Assembly: GCA_900321365.1 (NCBI GenBank)
Contig: ONVT01000267.1
Location: 1-24,743 of the forward strand
Reading direction: 5' to 3'
DNA length: 24,743 nt
From: an uncultured Eubacteriales bacterium
GTDB lineage: Bacteria; Bacillota_A; Clostridia; Lachnospirales; Lachnospiraceae
Shown: one piece after another, positions 15,469-22,714 of the stretch
How the letters are laid out: every line of letters begins with the position of its first letter
How positions within the stretch are numbered: the first letter of the stretch is position 1
The notes under the pieces: generated by a model
What the model was told of the DNA's origin: nothing
What the model saw: only the letters and a program-made list of their open reading frames with translations
The model's database searches: none
Program-made: the position numbers and the translations under genes

Positions 15469-16527
15469 ATGAAGCAGATCAGAACCGTGGATGCGGCAGG
15501 GCATGTGCTGTGCCACGACATGACGCAGATTCTGCCCGGAGAGTTTAAAGGCCCTGTGTTCAAAAAAGGACATATTGTCACCGAGGAAGACATTCCGGTC
15601 CTTCTGAGTATCGGCAAGGAAAACCTCTATGTCTGGGAGAAGAAGGAGGGGATCCTTCACGAAGACGAGGCGGCGGCGATTCTCCGGGATCTGGCGATGG
15701 GGCCAAACATGACAGCCGGTGAGGCGTCCGAGGGAAAGATCGAGCTGACAGCAGACTGTGACGGCCTGTTCAAGGTGAATTCCGATGCGCTTCTCGCCAT
15801 CAACTCCACGCCCCAGATGATGATCGCGACCCGCTTCGGGGACACTCCGGTGAAGGCAGGCGACAAGCTTGCCGGTACAAGGATCATCCCGCTCGTGATC
15901 GAAAAAGAGAAGATGGATGATCTTGTACAGCGGACATATGACGTGACGCTCGGAGAGCCGGTTCTGACGCTGAAGCCTTATATTCACAGGAAGGTAGGGA
16001 TCGTCACTACCGGATCTGAGGTATACCGGGGAAGGATCGAGGACAGGTTTACTCCTGTTCTTCTGAAGAAGCTGGAAGAATTTGACACGGAGCTGATCGG
16101 GCACGAGACGACCGACGATGATGACAGCATGACGACTGCGGCGATCCGGCACCTTCTTGACGCGGGGGCGGACGTGATTCTGTGTACGGGAGGAATGAGC
16201 GTGGATCCGGACGACCGCACGCCGCTTGCGATCCGCAATACCGGGGCCCGCATCGTCACCTATGGCGCGCCGGTTCTTCCCGGAGCCATGTTCCTGCTTT
16301 CCTATCTGCAGGAGGAAGATGACTCTGCTTTGGCACGTGTTATCTGCGGTCTTCCGGGATGCGTCATGTACGCGAAGCGCACGATCTTTGACCTGTTGCT
16401 TCCGAGGATCATGGCAGATGATCCCGTCAGCGCGGAGGAGATTCACGCGCTGGGCGAGGGAGGCCTGTGCCTTGGATGCAGGGTATGCACATATCCGGAC
16501 TGCGGGTTCGGAAAGGGGCGTCTGTGA
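15469..16527 (+). CDS. Molybdopterin-binding (MoeA/MogA-fold) protein with a C-terminal cysteine motif
   Basis: A 352-residue protein. The C-terminal half is the MoCF-type molybdopterin-binding domain, with [10 protein letters not shown], the [15 protein letters not shown] segment, the signature [16 protein letters not shown] and the [10 protein letters not shown] segment. The N-terminal half replaces the usual MoeA domains with a smaller region, as in clostridial molybdopterin-binding proteins. A tail with four cysteines (334, 337, 340, 345; [17 protein letters not shown]) suggests a metal or Fe-S site. The frame opens at ATG 15445, but AGAGAGGAG at about 15453-15461 points to ATG 15469. The stop overlaps the start of moaC by one base, which supports a role in molybdenum cofactor assembly. 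Whether it inserts molybdate or acts as a cofactor-dependent accessory is open. Confidence 0.85.
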   Translation: MKQIRTVDAAGHVLCHDMTQILPGEFKGPVFKKGHIVTEEDIPVLLSIGKENLYVWEKKEGILHEDEAAAILRDLAMGPNMTAGEASEGKIELTADCDGLFKVNSDALLAINSTPQMMIATRFGDTPVKAGDKLAGTRIIPLVIEKEKMDDLVQRTYDVTLGEPVLTLKPYIHRKVGIVTTGSEVYRGRIEDRFTPVLLKKLEEFDTELIGHETTDDDDSMTTAAIRHLLDAGADVILCTGGMSVDPDDRTPLAIRNTGARIVTYGAPVLPGAMFLLSYLQEEDDSALARVICGLPGCVMYAKRTIFDLLLPRIMADDPVSAEEIHALGEGGLCLGCRVCTYPDCGFGKGRL

Positions 16528-17012
16528 TGGAGTTTACACATTTCGATGAGCAGGGACACGCAGCCATGGTCGAGGTCATCGACAAGGAAGTGACGAGCCG
16601 GATGGCGGAGGCGGAAGGCTGGATTCAGGTCAATGATGAGTGTTTCCGGAAGATTTCGGAGGGAACGGTAGAAAAAGGAGATGTTCTGGGATGTGCGCGT
16701 ATTGCGGGAATCATGGGGGCGAAGAAGACTCCTGACCTGATCCCCCTGTGCCACATCCTGAACCTGACGAGTGTTGCCATCGATTTCGAGAAGGATGCGG
16801 AGCATCACCGGATCCGGGCGCTGTGCAGGGTACGCTGCAAGGGCAGGACCGGTGTTGAGATGGAGGCACTGACCGGCGTTTCAACTGCACTGCTCACGAT
16901 CTATGACATGTGCAAGGCAGTAGACCGGCGTATGGAGATCAGCGGGATCCGTCTGCTTCACAAGGAGGGCGGAAAGTCGGGCGTGTTCGACGCAGACACA
17001 AAAAGACTGTGA
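16527..17012 (+). CDS. moaC: Cyclic pyranopterin monophosphate synthase MoaC
   Basis: Catalyses the second half of the first step of molybdenum cofactor synthesis, forming cyclic pyranopterin monophosphate from the MoaA product. The 161-residue length is typical. Family signatures are present: [16 protein letters not shown] and [31 protein letters not shown] 16527 shares its A with the upstream stop TGA (TGATG), a translational-coupling arrangement, and GGAAAGGGGCG precedes it. The frame reaches back to 16467, but that part overlaps the upstream gene. moaA, moaE and other pathway genes are not in the window. Confidence 0.95.
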   Translation: MEFTHFDEQGHAAMVEVIDKEVTSRMAEAEGWIQVNDECFRKISEGTVEKGDVLGCARIAGIMGAKKTPDLIPLCHILNLTSVAIDFEKDAEHHRIRALCRVRCKGRTGVEMEALTGVSTALLTIYDMCKAVDRRMEISGIRLLHKEGGKSGVFDADTKRL

Positions 17013-17019
17013 TCCGGGT

Positions 17020-17046
17020 ATGCCGCTTTTTGACTGAAAGCGGCAT
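17020..17046 (+). other. Perfect 10-bp hairpin after moaC
   Basis: ATGCCGCTTT (17020-17029) pairs perfectly with AAAGCGGCAT (17037-17046) around a 7-nt loop, 8 bases after the moaC stop. No T tract follows, so it may be a weak terminator or a 3' stabiliser. The following bases make CGGCATCAGGAC (17041-17052), the exact reverse complement of GTCCTGATGCCG inside the second repeat downstream of nfeD. Confidence 0.5.
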
Positions 17047-17142
17047 CAGGACGGATGAGAGTCTGGATGCGGGGAGTTCATGTGCATGTGAGCAGCGCCG
17101 CTGACTGTCAGCGCGCCTGCCGGTTATAAAAGGGGGGATACG

Positions 17143-17592
17143 ATGAGTACTGAGGCAATCTTCTGGCTGGTTGTGATGGTCCTGTTCCTGATTCTCGAGA
17201 TGGTCACCATCAGCCTTGTATCAATCTGGTTTGTCGGGGGAAGCCTTGCAGCATTCCTGGTTTCTTTTGTGGTAAATGAACTATGGATCGAGGTCCTTGT
17301 ATTCCTGGGTGTCTCACTGCTGCTGCTGTTCCTGCTCAGGCCGATGGCAAGGAAGTTTGGCGTGAAGCAGAAGGATCAGATCCGGAGCGGCGCGCAGGCA
17401 CTGGTCGGGAAGCGGGCCGTCGTGACGGAGCATATCGATAATCTGCACGCGAAGGGTGCGGTTCAGGTAAACGGGCAGTTCTGGAGCGCGAAGTCTCTGG
17501 ATGATGACACGACGATAAGAAAAGACAGCGTTGTTATCATCAAAGAGGTCGACGGGGTGAGACTCGTTGTGGAAGAGCTGAAGAAGGCATGA
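17143..17592 (+). CDS. NfeD-like membrane protein
   Basis: A 149-residue membrane protein partnering the SPFH protein encoded next. Residues about 5-66 hold three hydrophobic helices (AIFWLVVMVLFLILEMVTIS; LVSIWFVGGSLAAFLVSFVV; WIEVLVFLGVSLLLLFLL). Residues about 83-145 form the OB-fold NfeD domain (LVGKRAVVTEHIDNLHAKGAVQVNGQFWSA). This is the short NfeD form without the serine-protease domain. NfeD-SPFH pairs are a well-known conserved gene pair thought to organise membrane microdomains. ATG 17143 follows AAGGGGGG. The 130-base gap after moaC contains two hairpins (17020-17046 and 17099-17113) and TATAAA at 17125, but no confident promoter. Confidence 0.92.
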   Translation: MSTEAIFWLVVMVLFLILEMVTISLVSIWFVGGSLAAFLVSFVVNELWIEVLVFLGVSLLLLFLLRPMARKFGVKQKDQIRSGAQALVGKRAVVTEHIDNLHAKGAVQVNGQFWSAKSLDDDTTIRKDSVVIIKEVDGVRLVVEELKKA

Positions 17593-17641
17593 TTCGGCAT
17601 GAGGTGTCACCGGCTTTAGCCGGTGACGGAGTCCTGATGCC
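17592..17641 (+). repeat. 50-nt hairpin repeat, copy 1
   Basis: Identical over 50 bases to 17667-17716. It folds into two stacked stems. The outer one pairs CGGCATGAGG with CCTGATGCC, with a G-G mismatch and its final pair lost in this copy. The inner perfect 9-bp stem is GTCACCGGC/GCCGGTGAC with a TTTA loop. A one-sided bulge GGAGT lies on the 3' strand between them. The copy begins at the last base of the nfeD stop codon. Confidence 0.9.
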
Positions 17642-17666
17642 ATGGTGGCCGCCGAAGGCTGACGGA

Positions 17667-17716
17667 ATTCGGCATGAGGTGTCACCGGCTTTAGCCGGTG
17701 ACGGAGTCCTGATGCC
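17667..17716 (+). repeat. 50-nt hairpin repeat, copy 2
   Basis: A perfect second copy of 17592-17641, separated from it by a 25-nt spacer (repeat period 75). In this copy the outer stem is complete because the next base is G. It is followed by the conserved tail that runs into the SPFH gene ribosome binding region. Confidence 0.9.
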
Positions 17717-17757
17717 GACCGGATTGAATCAGATATAAACCTGCGTTTACGGAGGAG
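17694..17757 (+). promoter_or_regulatory. Leader element shared with the phosphodiesterase gene
   Basis: The first 25 bases match 9683-9707 at 22 positions, including the blocks GGTGACGGAG and CTGATGCCGA. The tail TCAGATATAAACCTGCGTTTAC-GGAGGAG matches the same region before the phosphodiesterase gene with a few small gaps. In both places the element ends in a ribosome binding sequence near a start codon. Shared ancestry or shared control is inferred; no known riboswitch was recognised. Confidence 0.55.
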
Positions 17758-17783
17758 ATAAAAACAGGAAGAGGAGGAGAATT

Positions 17784-18740
17784 ATGAACATCAGTATCGG
17801 CTTGATAATAGGAATCATCCTGGTGATCCTGATTGTGTGGATTATCATGTCCAGCATCCGGATTGTCCCGCAGGCGACGGCGGTAATTGTTGAGAGGCTC
17901 GGCGCCTATCAGGCAACCTGGGATGTGGGACTTCACCTGAAGATGCCTTTCATTGACAGGATCGCGAAGAGAGTAATCCTGAAGGAACAGGTTGTGGACT
18001 TTCCGCCGCAGCCCGTGATCACGAAGGACAACGTCACGATGCAGATCGATACGGTTGTGTTTTTCCAGATCACGGATCCGAAGCTGTATACCTATGGCGT
18101 CGAGAATCCCATCATGGCAATCGGGAACCTGACTGCCACCACGCTGAGAAACATCATCGGCGACATGGAACTCGACGAGACGCTTACATCCCGCGAGGTC
18201 ATCAACACGAACATGAGGGCCACTCTTGACCAGGCGACGGATCCATGGGGCATCAAGGTCGGCCGTGTCGAACTGAAGAACATCATCCTTCCGGAGGACA
18301 TCAAGAACTCGATGGAGCGGCAGATGAAGGCTGAACGTGAGAGACGTGCCGCAATCCTGACGGCAGAGGGTGAAAAGAAGTCCGCGATCCTGACGGCGGA
18401 AGGAAAGAAAGAGTCCGCAGTCCTCGAAGCGGAGGCGGAAAAGGAAGCCGCAATCCTGCGCGCGGAGGCGGCCAAGGAGAAGATGGTCCGTGAGGCGCAG
18501 GGCCACGCGGAAGCGATCCGCACCACGCAGCAGGCGACCGCAGACGGTATCCGGATGATCAAGGAAGCCGGTGCGGATCAGGCGGTTCTGGCCCTCAAGA
18601 GCCTTGAGGTCTGGCCGACAGTGGCAAACGGCAAGGCCACGAAGATCATCATTCCCAGTGAGATCCAGAACATCGCCGGGCTGATCAAGTCCATCCAGGA
18701 GGCCGCTTCTGACAAAATGATGGATCCGGACGCAGAGTGA
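17784..18740 (+). CDS. SPFH/Band 7 (stomatin-like, QmcA-type) membrane protein
   Basis: A 318-residue membrane-anchored scaffold protein. One N-terminal helix (about residues 5-23) is followed by the SPFH domain (about 25-185), with typical segments RLGAYQATWDVGLHLKMPFID and NVTMQIDTVVFFQITDP. Residues 190-233 contain four 11-residue repeats of the form AxLxAEGEKKS (nucleotides 18351-18482), an Ala/Glu/Lys-rich hendecad coiled coil that drives oligomerisation. The C-terminal part resembles QmcA and slipin proteins. It pairs with NfeD upstream; such proteins are linked to membrane microdomain organisation and envelope stress. ATG 17784 follows GAGGAGGAG. A second ribosome-binding-like GGAGGAG lies about 25 bases further upstream inside the shared leader. 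Confidence 0.94.
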   Translation: MNISIGLIIGIILVILIVWIIMSSIRIVPQATAVIVERLGAYQATWDVGLHLKMPFIDRIAKRVILKEQVVDFPPQPVITKDNVTMQIDTVVFFQITDPKLYTYGVENPIMAIGNLTATTLRNIIGDMELDETLTSREVINTNMRATLDQATDPWGIKVGRVELKNIILPEDIKNSMERQMKAERERRAAILTAEGEKKSAILTAEGKKESAVLEAEAEKEAAILRAEAAKEKMVREAQGHAEAIRTTQQATADGIRMIKEAGADQAVLALKSLEVWPTVANGKATKIIIPSEIQNIAGLIKSIQEAASDKMMDPDAE

Positions 18741-18796
18741 TCATCACAGACGCTGCCGATGGAAATTCTTTTTCGCGGTATATACAGTTTCACGAA

Positions 18797-18817
18797 ATGC
18801 CTGCCTCCGGCAGTCAT
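18797..18817 (+). terminator. Possible weak terminator after the SPFH gene
   Basis: ATGCCTGCC (18797-18805) pairs with GGCAGTCAT (18809-18817) around a TCC loop with one mismatch. No T tract follows, so termination is uncertain. It is the only stable hairpin between the SPFH gene and argF. Confidence 0.3.
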
Positions 18818-18835
18818 TCAGGAACAGCACATAAC

Positions 18836-18866
18836 TTGTACAGTTCTTTAGTGTAACTGTTATAAA
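18836..18866 (+). promoter_or_regulatory. Candidate argF promoter with an overlapping inverted repeat
   Basis: TTGTAC (18836-18841) and TATAAA (18861-18866) are 19 bases apart, upstream of argF. An inverted repeat, ACAGTT (18840-18845) and AACTGT (18855-18860), lies exactly between the boxes. This is a plausible operator position, for instance for an arginine repressor, but it does not clearly match an ARG box. Confidence 0.4.
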
Positions 18867-18893
18867 TGATAGAAGAAAGACAGGGTATCAAAG

Positions 18894-19877
18894 ATGAATA
18901 TACAGGGACGCAGTTTTCTGACGCTCAAAGATTTTACGCCGGATGAGATCACCGGCATGATTGATCATGCCGTAAAGCTGAAGGCGCTCAAGAAGGCACG
19001 CACGCCCCATCGCAGCCAGGAGGGGAAAAATATAGCACTGATCTTTGAGAAAACCAGCACCAGAACCCGGTGTTCGTTCGAGGTTGCGGCATATGACCTT
19101 GGGATGCATGTGACCTATCTGGATTCCTCAGGTTCACAGATCGGAAAGAAGGAAAGCATTGCGGATACGGCACGTGTCCTCGGGCGTATGTACGACGGGA
19201 TCGAATACAGAGGCTATGGACAGGAGATCGTCGAGGCACTGGCAAAGTATTCCGGCGTTCCGGTCTGGAACGGCCTGACCAATGAATTCCATCCCACACA
19301 GCTGTTGGCGGATATGATGACAATCCGGGAGCATTTCGGAGACCTGAAGGGAAGAAAGCTGACCTACTTCGGAGATGCGCGCTTCAATATGGGCAACTCC
19401 CTGATGGTCGCCAGCGCAAAGCTGGGCCTTCATTTTGCCGCGTGCACAGACAGCGAATATTTCCCGGAGAAGGCGCTGGTGGAGGAGTGTGAAGCCTGGG
19501 CGCGCGAATCGGGCGGAAGCATTACGCTTACGGAAAATATTGAAGAAGGCGCGAAGGGAGCCGATGTCATATATACCGATGTGTGGGTTTCCATGGGAGA
19601 GCCTGAGGCGGTCTGGGAGAAGCGGATCAGGAAGCTTCGTCCCTATCAGGTTAACCGGCATGTGATGGAGCTTGCCGGACCTGGGGCAGTCTTCATGCAC
19701 TGCCTGCCCGCGTTCCATGATCTGAAAACGACAATCGGACAGAAGATTCATGATAAATTTGGCCTGACTGCGATGGAGGTCACGGACGATGTATTCGAGT
19801 CAGAGCAGTCCATTGTATTTGACGAGGCGGAAAACCGCATGCATACCATCAAGGCTGTGATGGATCTGACACTATGA
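18894..19877 (+). CDS. argF: Ornithine carbamoyltransferase
   Basis: Transfers the carbamoyl group from carbamoyl phosphate to ornithine to form citrulline. The 327-residue protein has the carbamoyl-phosphate motif STRTR (residues 55-59), [11 protein letters not shown] in the middle, the ornithine-binding DVWVSMGEP loop, and HCLPAFHD near the C-terminus. The SMG loop distinguishes it from aspartate carbamoyltransferase. The sequence does not separate a biosynthetic role from a catabolic one (arginine deiminase pathway), and no other arg or arc genes are nearby. ATG 18894 follows a modest AGAAAGACAGGG. The last four bases overlap the next gene (ATGA). Confidence 0.95.
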   Translation: MNIQGRSFLTLKDFTPDEITGMIDHAVKLKALKKARTPHRSQEGKNIALIFEKTSTRTRCSFEVAAYDLGMHVTYLDSSGSQIGKKESIADTARVLGRMYDGIEYRGYGQEIVEALAKYSGVPVWNGLTNEFHPTQLLADMMTIREHFGDLKGRKLTYFGDARFNMGNSLMVASAKLGLHFAACTDSEYFPEKALVEECEAWARESGGSITLTENIEEGAKGADVIYTDVWVSMGEPEAVWEKRIRKLRPYQVNRHVMELAGPGAVFMHCLPAFHDLKTTIGQKIHDKFGLTAMEVTDDVFESEQSIVFDEAENRMHTIKAVMDLTL

Positions 19878-20167
19878 CAAACCGGTTTATGCCATCCGAG
19901 GAATACCGGAGGAGGCTGAATGAGAGACATGCCCTGGAGGCCTTCTGTCTTGTTGATGCAGCAGTAATGATTGTTCTGAGCATGATCTACCTGCTGGATA
20001 TTGACCGCAGTCTGTGGGTGCCGGAGGCGGTCGTGATTCTTGGAGGCATTCTGAACATGATTCTGTCGATCCGGGGTATCCTGGCAAAGTCATGGGTGCA
20101 GTCTGTTGTAATGTTTCTGGCAGGCTGCGCATGCTTCGCCCTGCTTGCATGGCTGATCTGGACATAG
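19874..20167 (+). CDS. Small three-helix membrane protein of unknown function
   Basis: I do not recognise this 97-residue protein. After a charged N-terminus (about 20 residues) it has three hydrophobic segments: [36 protein letters not shown] and [19 protein letters not shown]. It starts inside the argF stop codon (ATGA overlap), so translation is likely coupled to argF. No motif hints at a function; a link to arginine or ornithine metabolism would be guilt by association only. Confidence 0.7.
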   Translation: MTNRFMPSEEYRRRLNERHALEAFCLVDAAVMIVLSMIYLLDIDRSLWVPEAVVILGGILNMILSIRGILAKSWVQSVVMFLAGCACFALLAWLIWT

Positions 20168-20169
20168 AC

Positions 20170-20184
20170 GTCAGAAAAGCTGAC
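20170..20184 (+). promoter_or_regulatory. Small hairpin upstream of birA
   Basis: GTCAG (20170-20174) pairs with CTGAC (20180-20184) around AAAAG. It is followed by ATTTATAGA and the birA ribosome binding site AAGAGGAAA. The phosphodiesterase leader has a similar order (GTCAG, A-rich loop, CTGGC, GTTTATAGAGGAGG at 9718-9749), so a common leader motif is possible, though the match is short. Confidence 0.3.
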
Positions 20185-20216
20185 ATTTATAGAATTAAGA
20201 GGAAATAATCTCCGAA

Positions 20217-21203
20217 ATGGAAAAGAAGGATGAGATCCTCAGGATCCTGCGCGAGAGTAAGGGATCTGTCTCCGGACAGGAACTGAGCGGGCGGATCGGC
20301 ATCTCCCGTACTGCGGTGTGGAAGCATATCCGGTCGCTGGAGGAGGAAGGATACGGAATTGAAGCCGTGAACCGGAAGGGATACCGTCTGGTGCATGTTC
20401 CGGATTCGATCGCGTCACGGGAAGTGGAAAGATTCCTGACTACGCAGCGGATGGGCCGTGAGATCTGCTTTCTCAGCAGGGTCGATTCCACGAACCAGTA
20501 CGCAAAAAGGATCGCGGAGGAAGGCGCATGTGACGGGACGCTGGTCATCGCGGATGAGCAGACCGCCGGAAAGGGCAGGAGCGGGCGGCACTGGGTGACA
20601 CCACCGAAATCGGCCGCGTCATTTACCCTTATTCTTCGTCCCCAGCTGCCGCCGGAGAAGATTTCCATGGTTACGCTGGTGATGGGGCTTGCCGTGGCTG
20701 ATGCGTTCTCTCATCTTTATGGCCTGAATGCCGGCATCAAATGGCCGAACGATGTCGTGGCGGGCGGAAAGAAGATCTGCGGAATTCTGACTGAGATGAG
20801 CGCGGAGATTGGCCAGGTCCACTATATCGTGATCGGGGCCGGGATCAACGCCAATATGGCGCATTTTCCGGAAGAAATCAGGGAGAGAGCCACAAGCCTG
20901 AGCCTGGAGCTTGGACATGATGTGAACCGGGCGGAGCTGGTCGCTGAAGTAATGAATGAATTTGAACATCTCTACGGACTGTTCGAGGAGAGCGGGAGCC
21001 TGAAGGAGCTGCGTGAGGAATACAATTCCGTCTGCGTGAACCTGAACCAGATGGTTCGTGTGCTGGACCCGAAGGGAGAGTACACAGGATTTGCGCGCGG
21101 GATCAATGACAGCGGCGCCCTTCTGGTCGAGACAAAGGACGGCACGATCCGGGAGGTCAGCTCGGGAGAAGTGTCCGTTCGCGGGATCTATGGGTATGTG
21201 TAG
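20217..21203 (+). CDS. birA: Bifunctional biotin operon repressor / biotin-protein ligase
   Basis: Activates biotin with ATP and attaches it to the lysine of biotin carboxyl carrier proteins, and probably represses biotin genes. The 328-residue protein has the full two-function layout: an N-terminal winged helix (about residues 1-60; SGQELSGRIGISRTAVWKHIRSLEEEGY), the ligase core with GRSGRHW and KWPNDV, and a C-terminal SH3-like domain ending in GEVSVRG. ATG 20217 follows AAGAGGAAA at 20197-20205 with slightly long spacing. No biotin synthesis genes are in the window. It begins 49 bases after the small membrane protein, and the next gene overlaps its stop. Confidence 0.95.
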   Translation: MEKKDEILRILRESKGSVSGQELSGRIGISRTAVWKHIRSLEEEGYGIEAVNRKGYRLVHVPDSIASREVERFLTTQRMGREICFLSRVDSTNQYAKRIAEEGACDGTLVIADEQTAGKGRSGRHWVTPPKSAASFTLILRPQLPPEKISMVTLVMGLAVADAFSHLYGLNAGIKWPNDVVAGGKKICGILTEMSAEIGQVHYIVIGAGINANMAHFPEEIRERATSLSLELGHDVNRAELVAEVMNEFEHLYGLFEESGSLKELREEYNSVCVNLNQMVRVLDPKGEYTGFARGINDSGALLVETKDGTIREVSSGEVSVRGIYGYV

Positions 21204-21567
21204 TATGGAGACAGGAAAAAAGGGCGAAGTCGTCCTGTGCGCTGCCAGCGCATACGAACAGAAATATTACTTCAACGGCCAGTTCAGCCAGCTTCCCGGG
21301 GATATCAAGGATCAGCTGCACATCATCTGCGTCCTGTTCACCGAGGACATCGGCGGGATCATACTGTTCGTCTTCGATGAGGAGGGACACCTGCAGATCC
21401 GCACCCAGGCGAAAGACTCCGACTACTATTACGATGAGATCGGGGCAGCCCTTGAGGTGAAGGAGATCCAGAGGCAGAGAAGGGACATGATGAACGGCCT
21501 CGAACTGTATTACCGCGCGGTCTTCCTCCATGAGAGCCTGGATCTGGAGGCATGGCAGCTGGAGTAA
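21196..21567 (+). CDS. Small conserved protein of unknown function (resembles the DUF6145 family)
   Basis: A soluble protein of about 123 residues with no signal or membrane segment. Aromatic-rich stretches (YEQKYYFNGQF; SDYYYDEIGAA) flank a strand-rich core (HIICVLFTEDIGGIILFVFDEEGHLQIRT), and the C-terminus is helical (QRQRRDMMNGLELYYRAV). It resembles a Lachnospiraceae family annotated DUF6145 that sits between birA and dusB, but this is from memory. Two starts are possible: ATG 21196, overlapping the birA stop by 8 bases with a weak GCGGGA upstream, or ATG 21205, just after it. Both lack a strong ribosome binding site, so translation probably depends on birA. Function is unknown. Confidence 0.7.
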   Translation: MCSMETGKKGEVVLCAASAYEQKYYFNGQFSQLPGDIKDQLHIICVLFTEDIGGIILFVFDEEGHLQIRTQAKDSDYYYDEIGAALEVKEIQRQRRDMMNGLELYYRAVFLHESLDLEAWQLE

Positions 21568-21648
21568 ATCTTTACAGGTGCTATCGAAAGAAAAGACCGG
21601 CAAGAGGCATATCGTGACAGATCCTGAGACACCTGAGGAGCGGACAAA

Positions 21649-22590
21649 TTGAGAATCGGCAATGTGGAATTACCCAACAACCTGATACTGGCACCGATGG
21701 CAGGCGTGAGCGACCTGCCATTTCGTCTGCTCTGCAGGGAGCAGGGTGCCGGCCTTACTGTCATGGAGATGATTTCCGCGAAGGCAATTCTGTATAAGAA
21801 CAGGAATACGGAAGAGCTGATGTACACTGTTCCGGAAGACAGGCCGGTCAGCCTGCAGCTGTTCGGGTCTGATCCGGATATCGTCTCTGAGATTGCGCTG
21901 CAGATTGAGGAGAGGCCGTATGACATCCTGGACTTCAACATGGGATGCCCGGTGCCGAAGGTGGTAAAGAACGGGGAGGGGAGCGCACTGATGCGCGAAC
22001 CGGAGAAGGCGGCCGCGATCGTAAGGGAATGTGTGAGGAAGATTCACAAGCCCATGACCGTCAAGATCCGGAAGGGCTTCAACGATCAGGAAGTCAACGC
22101 GGTGGAACTGGCAGAGAGGCTTGAGGACGCTGGCGCCGCCGCAATCGCGGTTCATGCCCGCACGAGGGAACAGTTCTATTCCGGAAAGGCCGACTGGGAC
22201 ATTATCCGCCAGGTGAAGGAGGCTGTGAAGATCCCGGTTATCGGGAACGGCGACGTGACCGGCCCGGAGAGTGCCGCCGCCATGCAGGAGGAAACCGGCT
22301 GCGACGCAGTCATGATCGGGCGCGCCGCGAGAGGGAATCCCTGGATTTTCCGCCGGATCCTGAAGGGCGGCAGCGCAGGGCCGGACCTCAGGGAACTGAC
22401 GGAGACCATTCTCAGGCATGCACAGATGACGGTGGACCTGGACGGGGAATATGCCGGCATCCGGAAGATGCGAAAGCATGTTGCCTGGTATACGGCGGGC
22501 TATCCCCATTCCTCCAGGCTGCGCGGCCTTTCAGGCAGTATCCGGAGCATGGAAGACCTGAGAATCTTATTGACTTTGCTGGAGGCTTAA
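21649..22590 (+). CDS. dusB: tRNA-dihydrouridine synthase (DusB-type)
   Basis: An FMN- and NADPH-dependent enzyme that reduces specific uridines of tRNA to dihydrouridine. The 313-residue protein starts with the family pattern NLILAPMAGVSDLPFRLLC, carries the catalytic cysteine in DFNMGCPVPKVVKNGEGSALM, and has the FMN-binding VHARTREQFYSGKADW and IGNGDVTGPESA segments followed by MIGRAARGNPWIF. It starts with TTG at 21649, 8 bases after GAGGAG (21635-21640), and no ATG near the conserved N-terminus competes. Its 3' end contains a consensus-like promoter for the greA-lysS genes. Confidence 0.94.
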   Translation: MRIGNVELPNNLILAPMAGVSDLPFRLLCREQGAGLTVMEMISAKAILYKNRNTEELMYTVPEDRPVSLQLFGSDPDIVSEIALQIEERPYDILDFNMGCPVPKVVKNGEGSALMREPEKAAAIVRECVRKIHKPMTVKIRKGFNDQEVNAVELAERLEDAGAAAIAVHARTREQFYSGKADWDIIRQVKEAVKIPVIGNGDVTGPESAAAMQEETGCDAVMIGRAARGNPWIFRRILKGGSAGPDLRELTETILRHAQMTVDLDGEYAGIRKMRKHVAWYTAGYPHSSRLRGLSGSIRSMEDLRILLTLLEA

Positions 22591-22598
22591 CCTATAAT
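22570..22598 (+). promoter_or_regulatory. Sigma-A promoter for greA-lysS, overlapping the end of dusB
   Basis: TTGACT (22570-22575) and TATAAT (22593-22598) are exactly 17 bases apart. The -35 box lies in the last codons of dusB and the -10 box just after its stop. Transcription would start near 22605, leaving a leader of about 110 bases before greA. This is the strongest promoter match seen in the window. Confidence 0.65.
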
Positions 22599-22714
22599 CT
22601 TGCTTTAGTGCAAACTCGGAAACAGCCATAGACGGAAGACAGGAACGGGGTGTGGGGCTGGTGCTGATTTGCCTGGAAATACCAGTTTTACTGAAGGATG
22701 GAAGAGGTTTTCAG

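Noticed and set aside
15451..16446. Long open frame of 331 codons opposite the molybdopterin-binding protein gene
   Set aside because: It is a mirror frame of a well-supported gene, with an unnatural His/Arg-rich composition and no domain.
17592..17716. The repeat-spacer-repeat layout looks like a minimal CRISPR array
   Set aside because: There is only one 25-nt spacer, the repeat is 50 nt and strongly self-complementary, and no cas genes or leader are present. A hairpin duplication explains it better.
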